From contig OZ243953.1 in assembly GCA_965214475.1 (NCBI GenBank), forward strand, positions 2,232,001 through 2,296,000: 64,000 nt of DNA, read 5' to 3'. The DNA is from SIRX01 sp965214475. GTDB lineage: Bacteria; Actinomycetota; Rubrobacteria; Rubrobacterales; Rubrobacteraceae. A program made the translations under genes and the position numbers. The notes under the pieces were generated by a model. The model did not search any database. It was not told the origin of the DNA and worked only from the letters and a program-made list of their open reading frames with translations. Shown here piece after piece: positions 7,803 to 16,066 of the stretch. Within the stretch, counting starts at the first letter, position 1, and each line of letters opens with the position of its first letter.

Positions 7803-8777
7803 TTATGACACAGTCTGAGGCGTCAGCGCTCGTATAGGTTCGGCGAGTTCGTCGGCGAAGAAGTCGAAGAACCCGTCCGGGTCCGGGCCGGCGTTTATAA
7901 GCGCCAGGTGGTCGAAGCCGGCATCCACGAACTGCTGGGCGACGGTGAGGTGCTGTTCGACATCTGGTCCGCAGGCGAACGTTCCGGCTACATCCTCCTC
8001 GGTGACGAACGAGGTTGCGGCCTCGAAGTTGACTGGGTTGGGCAATTCCGCGAGGACCTTCCAACCCATAAGGCCGAAGCGAAATTTCTCGTGGGCCGAA
8101 CTAACGGCATCATCCTCGTTGGGCGCCCAAGAGAGTGGCACTTCGCCGTATTTGGGACCGTTTCCACCGGCTTCTGCGTACGCGTTCGTAAGATCCGGCC
8201 TAGGCTCCGTGGTGAAGATGCCGTCTCCCAGTTCGGCTGCGAGGCGGGCCGATGAAGGTCCGCCGATCGCCACGGCGATGCGCGGCGGCGTCTCCGGCAG
8301 GTCAAAGACTCGGGCGTCCTCAAGTGTGAGATGCTTGCCCTCATAAGAGTGGTAGCCGCCGGACCATAGTAGACGGATGATCTCTAACGACTCGCGGAAC
8401 ATTTCATGTCGCACGCCCACCGCCGGCCAACCGTGCCCGACGATGTGCTCGCTGAGCTGCTCGCCGGCCCCGACGCCCAGGGTGAAACGTCCTTCGGAGA
8501 GCAGTGCTGTCGTGGCCGCGGCCTGGGCGATTATGGCCGGATGGTAGCGGATAAAGGGACAGGTGACGCCGGTGGCGAGTTCGATGCTCTCCGTGCGGGC
8601 CGCAGCAGCAGCCAGCATGGACCAGACAAAGCCGGAGTGGCCCTGGCTGTCGAACCACGGGTGAAAGTGGTCGCTGACCTCGACGAAATCAAAACCGACC
8701 TCCTCGGCGCGCACGGTCTGTCGTACTATCTCCTGGGGAGAGTAAATTTCCGCGGCCAGCTTGTAACCTATTTTCAT
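7803..8777 (-). CDS. LLM-class F420-dependent oxidoreductase (TIGR03557-like)
   Basis: A TIM-barrel luciferase-like monooxygenase-family enzyme of about 324 residues, close to the F420-dependent glucose-6-phosphate dehydrogenase branch. Evidence is GYKLAAEIYSPQEIVRQT at the N-terminus, VSDHFHPWFDSQGHSGFVWS, TGVTCPFIRYHPAIIAQ, and LGVGAGEQLSEHIVGHGWP. These resemble the other two LLM proteins here, especially the one at 52654. The start is ATG 8777, after AGGAAGGAACC; an upstream extension would carry it past this site. The substrate is unknown. Use of F420 rather than FMN is inferred from the subfamily. Confidence 0.88.
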   Translation of the reverse strand: MKIGYKLAAEIYSPQEIVRQTVRAEEVGFDFVEVSDHFHPWFDSQGHSGFVWSMLAAAAARTESIELATGVTCPFIRYHPAIIAQAAATTALLSEGRFTLGVGAGEQLSEHIVGHGWPAVGVRHEMFRESLEIIRLLWSGGYHSYEGKHLTLEDARVFDLPETPPRIAVAIGGPSSARLAAELGDGIFTTEPRPDLTNAYAEAGGNGPKYGEVPLSWAPNEDDAVSSAHEKFRFGLMGWKVLAELPNPVNFEAATSFVTEEDVAGTFACGPDVEQHLTVAQQFVDAGFDHLALINAGPDPDGFFDFFADELAEPIRALTPQTVS

Positions 8778-8931
8778 TTGGTTCCTTCCTGAAATCGGTA
8801 GTGTTGCCTGCAAGAAGACGATAGAGTTAGCTACTATTGACGTAGCATTTTGTTTCTACCACTAGAAGGATAGATCCAAACTGCGGAGATTTCGAACGGA
8901 ATAAGCCCCCGTGAGCTTAGAGAGGTATAAG

Positions 8932-9198
8932 GTGAATTACTCGGAGGATACATCATAAGAACTCCCCAAGTTCCAGCGAATAGTAGCCAGCTTCACCTCT
9001 GAGCACGGGACTGAGGCGTCGATTTGGACTCGTCTTCTCGACCTCTCCTCAGAAGTCGGCGACGTTTTCTTCTCTCTCTTCTGCCTCGCCAACAACACCG
9101 ACGTAAACCTGGGGGCAGCTCTGCAAGGGGCGCTAGACAATTACGAAGAGCGGCTCCGGTGTGGAGACGACGCGGGCTTGGGAGGCCAGAGCAGTTGA
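8932..9198 (+). pseudogene. Remnant of a MazG-like nucleotide pyrophosphohydrolase
   Basis: After an in-frame TAA at 8956 the translation reads ELPKFQRIVASFTSEHG, then RLLDLSSEVGDVFFSLFCLA and LGAALQGALDNYEERL. This matches the start and end of the short MazG-like helical hydrolases. The central region with the metal-binding Glu residues appears deleted in frame, joining SEVG to GDVFFS. The first part (GTG 8932, VNYSEDTS) is cut off by the TAA. The stop at 9196 overlaps the TTG start of the following SDR gene. It is almost certainly non-functional. No other gene fits this stretch. Confidence 0.55.
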
Positions 9199-9974
9199 GC
9201 CAGAACCTGAACGGCAAAGTGGCGCTCGTCACCGGGGCAGGAGGACGAAAAGGTATCGGCGCGGCCATCTGCCGGGCGCTCGCCGCCCACGGCGCGGACG
9301 TGCTCTTTGCCTACTGGAAAGACTACGACCGCGAGATGCCCTGGAACGCGGACGAAGAAGTTCCGGAAGTTTTGTTGGAAGAGCTACGAGGGTCGGATAT
9401 TCGGGCGGAAGCGATGGAGGTGGATCTCTCCTTCCCGGAATCTCTAGAACAACTGCTTGACGCGACCGAGGAATGTCTCGGCCCGCCTTCCATACTCGTA
9501 AACAACGCGGCGTATTCTACCCATGACGGCTTCGAAAACCTGGATGCCCCCACCCTTGATGTCCACTACGCCGTCAATTTGCGGGCCACCGCACTGCTGT
9601 GTACCGGTTTTGCCCGACGTTACCCAGACGGACCGGGAGGCAGGATCGTCAACATAACCTCCGGGCAATCGCTCGGGCCAACGGTCGGAGAGTTAGCTTA
9701 CGCTGCCACCAAAGGCGCCGTCGAAGCTCTCACCGTAACGCTCGCCGCCGAAGTCGGGCACAAGGGCATCACCGTAAACGCCGTAAACCCTGGCCCAACG
9801 GACACTGGCTGGATGACGGAAGACCTGCGGCGGGAATTAGCGCCGAAGTTTGTTGCCGGACGGGTCGGGGAGCCGGAGGATGCGGCACGACTCGTGGCGT
9901 TTCTGGCTTGAGAGGAGGCGGCCTGGATCACCGGCCAGATCATCAACTCCGAGGGCGGCTTTCTCCGCGAGTGA
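9195..9974 (+). pseudogene. Short-chain dehydrogenase/reductase with in-frame TGA
   Basis: A classical SDR of the FabG-like type. It has KVALVTGAGGRKGIGAAI, NNAAYSTHDGF, ITSGQSLGPTVGELAYAATK with the Tyr-x3-Lys pair, and NPGPTDTGWM. It starts at TTG 9195, 9 bases after GGAGG. A TGA at 9909-9911 stops translation at LVAFLA. The same frame then continues EEAAWITGQIINSEGGFLRE to a second stop at 9974. That segment is the standard SDR C-terminus, so one substitution seems to have created the stop. The truncated 238-residue product lacks only the last 20 residues and might keep activity. Substrate unknown. Confidence 0.8.
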
Positions 9975-10185
9975 AGCAGATCTCTGGTTCGTGCGTTACC
10001 GTATCCAGGTCATGGAAGAAACCAGGAACCGTACCCCAAACTTTTTCAAGAACCTGCCGGGTTGGTGGGTATCTTCGGGGAGTGTCCACGCTACTTTTTA
10101 TCCCGATGGCCGAAGCGCGGAAATCTCCAGGCATCTATGCTTCTCCGACATACAAAGAGACCAGTCCGTTCGGAGGGGCGTATTT
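9975..10185. other. Intergenic region, no gene seen
   Basis: I find no convincing gene, RNA or repeat here. The only feature is the CGGAGGGG ribosome site at the right end, which serves the ATP-grasp gene. Confidence 0.5.
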
Positions 10186-11592
10186 ATGAGGTTTGATCAC
10201 AAACAATCGGGACCGAACGAAGTTTTCACAAAGAACGGCGATCCATATGAGCACTACCGGCCCGTGCTAAAGGAGATCCGGGAAATGGGCGCCGCTGAAT
10301 GGGATCGCCGGACAAAAAAGGCCCACGAGCAGCTTCTCGAAGAGCAGCGCGGATTCGGCATCACCGACGGCGACAAAACCCACCCAATAGACTACCTGCC
10401 ACGTGTGATCCCGGCCTCCGACTGGGAGAGGCTTGAGCGCGGCACGGCCCAGCGAATGCGCGCCATCAACGAGTTCCTACTCCACCTCGAAGCCGGAAAA
10501 GAAGAGATCGTCCCAAAAGAAGTCATAGCCTCCAGTACCCTCTACAACCCCGACCTCCCCACCCGATTCGGCAAAGTCCCCGCGCGCCAGGCCGGTTTCG
10601 ACATCGTAGCCCTCGAAGGTGACGGTGGTTGGAACTACGTCTTTATAGAAGACAATATAAAGATGCCCATCGGCCTCGTCCCTATGAGTCGCATGCGCGC
10701 CCGAACCGCCGAAGTATTGACTGAAAGTTATTCGAGACTCGGGGTTCGCCCGCTGGACGGTGTATTAGAGCGTCTCGGCGACGCCCTGCGAGCCGCCTCA
10801 CCAGATGCCGAAGCGTCGCTCGCCATTCTCATTGATGGCCCCACCGATCAGTACTACCTCGACCACAACATACTCGCGAAAGAAACCGGCGCGATACTGG
10901 CGGAGCGGCAAGAGTTGAATATGGAAGACGGATATCTAGTCTACAAGCCCACCGGCCAGAGGCTCGACGTTATCTACGAGCGCATTGAGAAAGGACGTAT
11001 TTACGATGACTTTCCCGATCTTATGCGATCCCACGCCGAAGGCAAAGTCCACGCCATCTTCCCGCCCAACGCGGACGCCGCCGATGACAAGGGTGTCTAC
11101 CCGTTCATCCCGGAAATGATTCAGACTTACCTCGGAGAAGACCCCATTATAGACAACGCCCAAACCTACTCTCTGGCCGTCGAAGACGACTACCGCTACG
11201 TTATGGGCCATTTCGATGAACTGGTTATAAAAAGCCGCGCCGGCTGGGGCGGTAAAGACGTCCTCATCGCCCCTGACGAGTCGAAAGAAGACATCGAGGA
11301 GTTTCGCAAGCAGGTAGAGAAAGACCCCGTTCAGTACATCGCCCAAACTATTCTGGACTTCTCCACCCACGTCTTCTGCAACGCGGAAGGAGGCGAGTTC
11401 ATCCTACGAGACTCCTACGCCGACTACCGGATGCAGGCCCTCTGTCCTGACCTGGACACCGTAGAAGTCGTCCCCGGCGTCCTCACCCGCGTCGCCGGCA
11501 TCGGTAGCCGCCTGGTAAACATCTCCAGCGGTGGCGGCATGAAAGACACCTGGGTGCTGGAAAGCTACCCTGGGCGATGCGTCGGCGCGTAA
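10186..11592 (+). CDS. Circularly permuted type 2 ATP-grasp protein (DUF404/DUF407-like)
   Basis: A 468-residue member of the circularly permuted ATP-grasp group, which is predicted to form carbon-nitrogen bonds in a peptide-like product using ATP. The sequence shows the family segments DYLPRVIPASDWERLERG, PDLPTRFGKVPARQAGFDIV, GGWNYVFIEDNIKMPIGLV, KSRAGWGGKDVLIA and the late RVAGIGSRLVNISSGGGMKD. ATG 10186 follows CGGAGGGG. In many genomes this family sits beside alpha-E and transglutaminase-like genes; none is visible here. The reaction product is therefore unknown. Confidence 0.82.
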   Translation: MRFDHKQSGPNEVFTKNGDPYEHYRPVLKEIREMGAAEWDRRTKKAHEQLLEEQRGFGITDGDKTHPIDYLPRVIPASDWERLERGTAQRMRAINEFLLHLEAGKEEIVPKEVIASSTLYNPDLPTRFGKVPARQAGFDIVALEGDGGWNYVFIEDNIKMPIGLVPMSRMRARTAEVLTESYSRLGVRPLDGVLERLGDALRAASPDAEASLAILIDGPTDQYYLDHNILAKETGAILAERQELNMEDGYLVYKPTGQRLDVIYERIEKGRIYDDFPDLMRSHAEGKVHAIFPPNADAADDKGVYPFIPEMIQTYLGEDPIIDNAQTYSLAVEDDYRYVMGHFDELVIKSRAGWGGKDVLIAPDESKEDIEEFRKQVEKDPVQYIAQTILDFSTHVFCNAEGGEFILRDSYADYRMQALCPDLDTVEVVPGVLTRVAGIGSRLVNISSGGGMKDTWVLESYPGRCVGA

Positions 11593-11984
11593 TCCAAACG
11601 GGCTCCCAGATTGCCCTCATCCAAGGCTAAGGGGATCAGCCACCGCAGGTTCGGGATGGTGTCCAGTGTTGGGATGTCGTCTACCGCCACCGTCACGACC
11701 GCTTCATCCTCGGCGCTGCACAATACGTCGAGATCTCCCCGGGCGGTGAAGAAATGCAGCCGATCCGCTTCCGTGGAAGCGATACAGAACAACCGTCAAT
11801 CTTCGATGCGCGCGCCGGCCTCTTCCTCGAACTCTCGCACCATGGCCGAGAGAGGGCTCTCGCCGGGTTCGACCTTGCCACCGATACCGTTGAGCCACCC
11901 GCGCTGCCACTCGGGCTTGAGCTTGCGGATCAAGGCGACCCTTTCGCCGCACTCTGAGAAGTAGAATCCTGCTACGTAGTCCAA
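11565..11984 (-). pseudogene. Nudix hydrolase interrupted by in-frame TGA
   Basis: Nudix enzymes hydrolyse nucleoside diphosphates linked to other groups. The first part has a complete Nudix box, GKVEPGESPLSAMVREFEEE followed by AGA, and starts at TTG 11984 behind AGAAAGG. A TGA then interrupts after GARIED (stop at 11793-11795). The same frame resumes RLFCIASTEADRLHFFTARG and continues to PNLRWLIPLALDE and the stop at 11565. The C-terminal half would normally complete the fold, so the gene looks broken by one substitution. Its tail overlaps the convergent ATP-grasp gene by 28 bp. Confidence 0.72.
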
Positions 11985-12059
11985 GGACCATCCTTTCTAT
12001 GGTGTGTGTTTGTACCGGGAAGCTCTATGAAAACGAGTCGCCACAACGCCAAACTCTAC

Positions 12060-12536
12060 TCAGTTGTCGAGCAAACCATGCCTGCGGTGCCAGTCTTCGA
12101 GTGATTCGTCTGGGAATTCGGGGAAGTGGCGCTCATCGTTACTATCGGAGGGCTCGCTCCAGTTGGCGGCGTAGTTCAACATCATGCGAACTTTCTCGGG
12201 TGGCTCTGGGAGCAGGGTATCCACGGCTGAGGCGAAGGGGTGAACCAGCTCTGGCCAGAGCGGATTGTAGACCCAGAGTGCGCTGCCGCACCTGCTGCAA
12301 AAGTACCACTGTGCCGGGCTGGGGTCGTGTTCGTCGTCTATCCGCGCCCGGTACACCGAAATGTTCTCTGATCCCTCTACATCCAGCGTCTCGTAGAGCG
12401 CGCCGAGGTTGATGGCGTAGCCTCCTCCGCCCGCCACCTTGCGGCAGATAGAGCAGTAACAGTAAAGGTATGGGTACGGTGATGGCGACTCGACCCGAAA
12501 ATGAACGGACCCACAATGACAAGAACCTGCTAGCAA
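12060..12536 (-). CDS. GFA-family zinc protein (glutathione-dependent formaldehyde-activating-like)
   Basis: A small zinc-binding protein of the GFA/CENP-V fold. The metal ligands are visible as GSCHCGSV at the start, LYCYCSICRK, and FCSRCGS. The C-terminal half is acidic. I chose TTG 12536 because the protein then begins LAGSCHCGSV, as family members do, and GGGAGG lies nine bases upstream. A GTG at 12578 is an alternative. The family name comes from one enzyme; most members have no proven activity, so the function is open. It follows sufU by 72 bp on the same strand and may be co-transcribed with suf. Confidence 0.85.
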   Translation of the reverse strand: MLAGSCHCGSVHFRVESPSPYPYLYCYCSICRKVAGGGGYAINLGALYETLDVEGSENISVYRARIDDEHDPSPAQWYFCSRCGSALWVYNPLWPELVHPFASAVDTLLPEPPEKVRMMLNYAANWSEPSDSNDERHFPEFPDESLEDWHRRHGLLDN

Positions 12537-12608
12537 CGAAGTCGGCCTCCCGTGACGTGAACGCCCTCTGTCTACCACACGAGTCCGTGGACTTCAGGCT
12601 TATGGAGG

Positions 12609-13034
12609 CTACTCCTCGGTGTTCTCCATCCCCTGCTGGAAAGCGTTCCAGGCCAGGGTGGCGCACCGGATGCGGGAAGGGTACTGGATGATGCCTTTGA
12701 GTGCCGCGAGCTCGTCATCATCGGGGAACTCTTTATCGCCGGTCATCATGTCTTTGAAGCCTTTGATCTCCGCCTCTATCTCCTCGCGGCTCTGGCCTCT
12801 TAGTCGCTCGGTCATCATCGAGGCTGATGCCTGGCTTATGGAGCAGCCCCGCCCACTGAACTTCACGTCGGCCACTTTGTCACCGTCGAAGACGGCGTAT
12901 ACGGTTACCTCGTCGCCGCAGAGGGGATTCAACAGATGCTCTTCGAGGTCGGCGTTTTCCAACTCGCCCTTGTTACTGGGGCGATGGTAGTGGTCCATGA
13001 TGATCTGGCCGTATAGCTCGCGCATCATGTTCAT
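12609..13034 (-). CDS. sufU: SufU zinc-dependent sulfur acceptor/transfer protein
   Basis: SufU accepts persulfide sulfur from SufS in Gram-positive-type SUF systems. The 141-residue product has the conserved cysteines Cys39 (NPLCGDEV), Cys64 (GRGCSIS) and Cys124 (RIRCATLAW), with Asp41 beside the first, as in zinc-binding SufU. It starts with MNMMRELYGQIIMDHY. Its start overlaps the sufS stop by four bases, so the two are translationally coupled. It is the last clear member of the suf operon. Confidence 0.95.
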   Translation of the reverse strand: MNMMRELYGQIIMDHYHRPSNKGELENADLEEHLLNPLCGDEVTVYAVFDGDKVADVKFSGRGCSISQASASMMTERLRGQSREEIEAEIKGFKDMMTGDKEFPDDDELAALKGIIQYPSRIRCATLAWNAFQQGMENTEE

Positions 13035-14260
13035 TTTACGAACGACCCGAAGAACTCGCGGGCGCTTTCGATGGCTCCGACCAGCGCGTCTACTTCTTCC
13101 TCCGTGTTATAGAGATAGAAACTCGCCCGCGCTGTAGCCACGGTGCCTAAGCGGCGCATCAGGGGCTGGGTGCAGTGGTGGCCGCTCCTTATGGCAATGC
13201 CCTCATCGTTCAAAAGTTGTGACAGGTCGTGCGGATGTACGTCCGGCAGCGAGAAGGAGACGAGGCCTGTTCGATCCCTCGCGGGACCATAAAGTATTAT
13301 GTCTTCGATTTCGGAGAGACGCTGGTAAGCGTACTCACCGAGCTTCTTCTCGTGCTCGCGGACGTTCTCCATGCCGAGGTCATTGAGATAATCTACCGCC
13401 GCGCCAAGCCCGATGGCCTGGGCGATGTTCATGGTGCCGGCCTCGAACTTGTATGGGAGATTGTTCCAGGTCGAGTGGTCGAGGTAGACCTCCCGGATCA
13501 TCTCCCCGCCACCCAGAAACGGATCCATCTCATCTAGGATTTCCGGTTTACCCCAGAGAATGCCGACGCCCGTAGGCCCGAGCATCTTGTGCCCGCTGCA
13601 CGCGAAGAAGTCGCAGCCGAGTTCCCGCACGTCAACCGGCAGATGCGGCGCGCTCTGGGCTCCGTCCACCAGCATGAGGGCGCCGTTTTCGTGCGCCAGC
13701 TCCGCCAATCGCTCGACCGGGTTGATGGTGGCGAGGACGTTCGAAGCGTGGATGCAGCTTACAAGCTTTGTCTTCGGCCCGATCAGGTGCTCAGCTTCTT
13801 CCATGTCGAGTGTACCGTCTTCGAGGATAGGGATAAAGCGCAGCGTCACGCCGGTCATCTGTGCGGCGAGCTGCCAGGGAACGAGGTTCGAGTGATGCTC
13901 GGCCTCGGTCAGGACGATCTCGTCGCCCTCGTTCAGGTTCTTGTGACCCCAGGCGTAGGCGACGAGGTTTATGGACTCGGTAGTGCCACGGGTGAAGATG
14001 AGGCTCGCGGAGTTCAGCGCTCCTAGAAAACGTGCCACTTTCTCCCGCGCCTCCTCGTAGGCCGCCGTCGCCTCTTCGGCAAGAAGGTGGGCGCCACGGT
14101 GTATGTTGGCGTTGTGTTGTTCGTAGTAGCTGGTGAGGGCTTCGATCACTTGCCGAGGCTTCTGCGAGGTCGCGGCGTTATCCAGGTAGACGAGTTTCTT
14201 ATCACCGATCCTACGTTCCAGGATCGGGAAGTCCTGGCGAACCTTCTCTACGTCGTACAC
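13031..14260 (-). CDS. sufS: Cysteine desulfurase SufS
   Basis: A PLP-dependent group II cysteine desulfurase that releases sulfur from cysteine for Fe-S cluster assembly. Key features are VYLDNAATSQKPRQVIEAL, HRGAHLLAEEAT, the PLP lysine in ACSGHKMLGPTGVGILWG, and the catalytic Cys in RSGHHCTQPLMRRLG. I take GTG 14260 as the start because AGGAGG lies about nine bases upstream; a longer in-frame start at 14293 would overlap the ferredoxin gene. The product is 409 residues, as usual for SufS. It is coupled to sufU downstream. Confidence 0.95.
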   Translation of the reverse strand: MYDVEKVRQDFPILERRIGDKKLVYLDNAATSQKPRQVIEALTSYYEQHNANIHRGAHLLAEEATAAYEEAREKVARFLGALNSASLIFTRGTTESINLVAYAWGHKNLNEGDEIVLTEAEHHSNLVPWQLAAQMTGVTLRFIPILEDGTLDMEEAEHLIGPKTKLVSCIHASNVLATINPVERLAELAHENGALMLVDGAQSAPHLPVDVRELGCDFFACSGHKMLGPTGVGILWGKPEILDEMDPFLGGGEMIREVYLDHSTWNNLPYKFEAGTMNIAQAIGLGAAVDYLNDLGMENVREHEKKLGEYAYQRLSEIEDIILYGPARDRTGLVSFSLPDVHPHDLSQLLNDEGIAIRSGHHCTQPLMRRLGTVATARASFYLYNTEEEVDALVGAIESAREFFGSFVK

Positions 14261-14267
14261 AACTTTC

Positions 14268-14618
14268 CTACCTCCTGCGGCGCCGGCCCCCAACCTTGAC
14301 CTGCTTCGGGTTCAGCGCCACGTAGATGTTGCCGTCCTCGACTTTTACCTCGTGCTTCGGCACCGGCTTTACGGCGGGAAGAGATTTTGCCTCTCCGCTC
14401 TCTACGCCGAATGTTGCGCCGTGGAGCGGGCACTTGATCCGGTCTCCCTCCAGCCCACCTTCCGTAAGATGGGCGAACTGGTGGGTGCAGATGTCCTCGA
14501 AGGCGTGGAATTCGCCGTCCACATTGCACAGGGCGACTGGTCGCCCCTCGACCGTATATTGCTTCGCTTCACCGGGGGCGACCTCGCCTGCGGTGGCTAT
14601 CTTGTGGAACTCGGCCAC
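14268..14618 (-). CDS. Rieske-type non-heme iron ferredoxin
   Basis: A 116-residue Rieske 2Fe-2S protein. Ligands are in CTHQFAHL (Cys-x-His) and CPLHGATF (Cys-x2-His). It starts at GTG 14618, one base after the sufD stop, and the tail ends GGRRRRR. The length and the simple domain match ferredoxins of aromatic dioxygenase or nitrite reductase small-subunit type. Its place between sufD and sufS is common in actinobacterial suf operons, so it is probably an electron carrier or accessory for Fe-S assembly. Confidence 0.92.
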   Translation of the reverse strand: MAEFHKIATAGEVAPGEAKQYTVEGRPVALCNVDGEFHAFEDICTHQFAHLTEGGLEGDRIKCPLHGATFGVESGEAKSLPAVKPVPKHEVKVEDGNIYVALNPKQVKVGGRRRRR

Positions 14619-14619
14619 C

Positions 14620-15981
14620 CTACGCTACACGCTCCTCGAAGCCTAGCCCGATCTTACCTTCGATGGCGCGGTCCAGCTTCTCCTTAAGTCCCTTGAGCGG
14701 GATGCGGCTCGTTACCTCGCCGAAGAAGCCGAAGACGACGAGCTTCTCGGCCTCGACGCGCGGGATGCCGCGGCTCATCAGGTAGAAAAGCTCAACCTCA
14801 TCAACCTGTCCGGTGGTCGAGCCGTGGGAGCACTTAACGTCGTCGGCCTGTATCTCCAGGCGCGGAAGGCTGACCGCCATCGCGTCGTCGGTGCCGAGGA
14901 TGAGGTTCCGGTTCGTCTGGTACGCGTCCGTCTTCTGGGCGCCGGGCTCTACCCGGATCAGGCCTGAGAAGACCGCGAGTGACTCGTCGCGTAGCGCGCC
15001 TTTGTAGAGCAGGTCCGAATGCGAGTTTGGCGCCAGGTGATCCTGGAGCGTATGGTGGTCCAGCACCTGCTCCTCGTCGGCGAAGTACAGTCCGAGCATT
15101 TCGGAGTCGCTGCCGGCCTCGGTGAGTCCGGCCTCCACGTTCGTGCGCGATAGTTCGGAGCCGAGTGCCACGACGAGGCTATTGATAGTCGAGTCCTTGC
15201 CCGCTGAGGAGCGGATGGTGTTGAAGTGGAGCACGTTCCTCTCCCAGTTCTGGAGCGAAATGTAGCGCAGGTTTGCGCCCTGTCCGACGAACAGTTCCAC
15301 GGCCCCATTCGAGAGGACGGGCTCCTCTCCGGTCGCCGAGGCGTACTCGTCGATGTACGTCACCGACGCGCCTTCTTCGACCACGACGAGGGTGCGCGGC
15401 GTAATGGAGTCGGCGCCATCGAGCCACCTATAACTCTGGATCGGTACCTCCACGTCAACCCCGCGCGGCACGTACAAGAACGAACCCCCGGAGAAGATTG
15501 CTGCGCTGAGGGCGGCGAACTTGTCGTAGTCTTCCGGCACGAGCCCGAAGAGATGCTCTTTTACGATCTCCTCGTGCTCTTCGAGCGCCGCGTGAAGGTC
15601 GGTCAGGACGACGCCTTTTTTCGTTAGTTCCTCGTCGATCCTGGTGTAGGTAGTCTCGGAGTTGTGCTGAACGATGAGGGCGGAATTCTCCTCGCCCTCT
15701 TTTATTAGCTGCTGTACGGCGTCCGGTAGCTCGGACTCGCTTTCTACGTCCGGGCTCGGGGTGTAGGCAGCGAAGTCCTCGACGTTCACGTCCGAGATGT
15801 CCGTGTAGCGCCAGGCCTCGTCGCGCATCGTCGGCATCGGTAGCTTTTGGAACGTCTGCCAGGCGTGTAGCCGCTTCTCCGTGAGCCAGCCGGGCTCGTT
15901 CTGCAGCGAAGAGAGCGCCTTGACCGTCTCTTCGCTGACTCCCTTGTTCTTCAAAACCTCCGGCACGCCGTTCGCGCTCAT
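14620..15981 (-). CDS. sufD: Fe-S assembly scaffold protein SufD
   Basis: SufD is the partner of SufB in the SufBC2D scaffold. The 453-residue protein has the beta-helix core and the C-terminal family block KCSHGSTTGQVDEVELFYLM followed by SRGIPRVEAEKLVVFGFF. The N-terminal helical part includes MRDEAWRYTDIS. ATG 15981 (MSANGVPE) is preceded by AGAAAGG. A strong intrinsic terminator lies between sufB and this gene, so its expression may be lower than that of sufC and sufB. Confidence 0.95.
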   Translation of the reverse strand: MSANGVPEVLKNKGVSEETVKALSSLQNEPGWLTEKRLHAWQTFQKLPMPTMRDEAWRYTDISDVNVEDFAAYTPSPDVESESELPDAVQQLIKEGEENSALIVQHNSETTYTRIDEELTKKGVVLTDLHAALEEHEEIVKEHLFGLVPEDYDKFAALSAAIFSGGSFLYVPRGVDVEVPIQSYRWLDGADSITPRTLVVVEEGASVTYIDEYASATGEEPVLSNGAVELFVGQGANLRYISLQNWERNVLHFNTIRSSAGKDSTINSLVVALGSELSRTNVEAGLTEAGSDSEMLGLYFADEEQVLDHHTLQDHLAPNSHSDLLYKGALRDESLAVFSGLIRVEPGAQKTDAYQTNRNLILGTDDAMAVSLPRLEIQADDVKCSHGSTTGQVDEVELFYLMSRGIPRVEAEKLVVFGFFGEVTSRIPLKGLKEKLDRAIEGKIGLGFEERVA

Positions 15982-16000
15982 ATAAAACCTTTCTCTTGTC

Positions 16001-16033
16001 AAAAAGGGACGGGCTCCGGTGAGAGCCCGTCCC
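16001..16033 (-). terminator. Intrinsic terminator between sufB and sufD
   Basis: On the minus strand an 11-bp perfect stem (GGGACGGGCTC with GAGCCCGTCCC, 6-nt loop) is followed directly by TTTTTG. It lies 34 bp after the sufB stop and 20 bp before the sufD start, in an otherwise continuous operon. Confidence 0.9.
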
Positions 16034-16066
16034 GATGGAAACTTCTGCTCCTACAAGCTGCGGCTC

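Noticed and set aside
9850..10185. Long in-frame extension upstream of the ATP-grasp gene
   Set aside because: A strong ribosome site sits directly before ATG 10186, and the upstream translation overlaps the SDR tail and resembles no family member.
9909..11795. UGA recoding or selenocysteine as the explanation of in-frame TGA codons
   Set aside because: Many intact genes in the window end with TGA, no SECIS-like element was seen, and the expected residues at the three sites differ.
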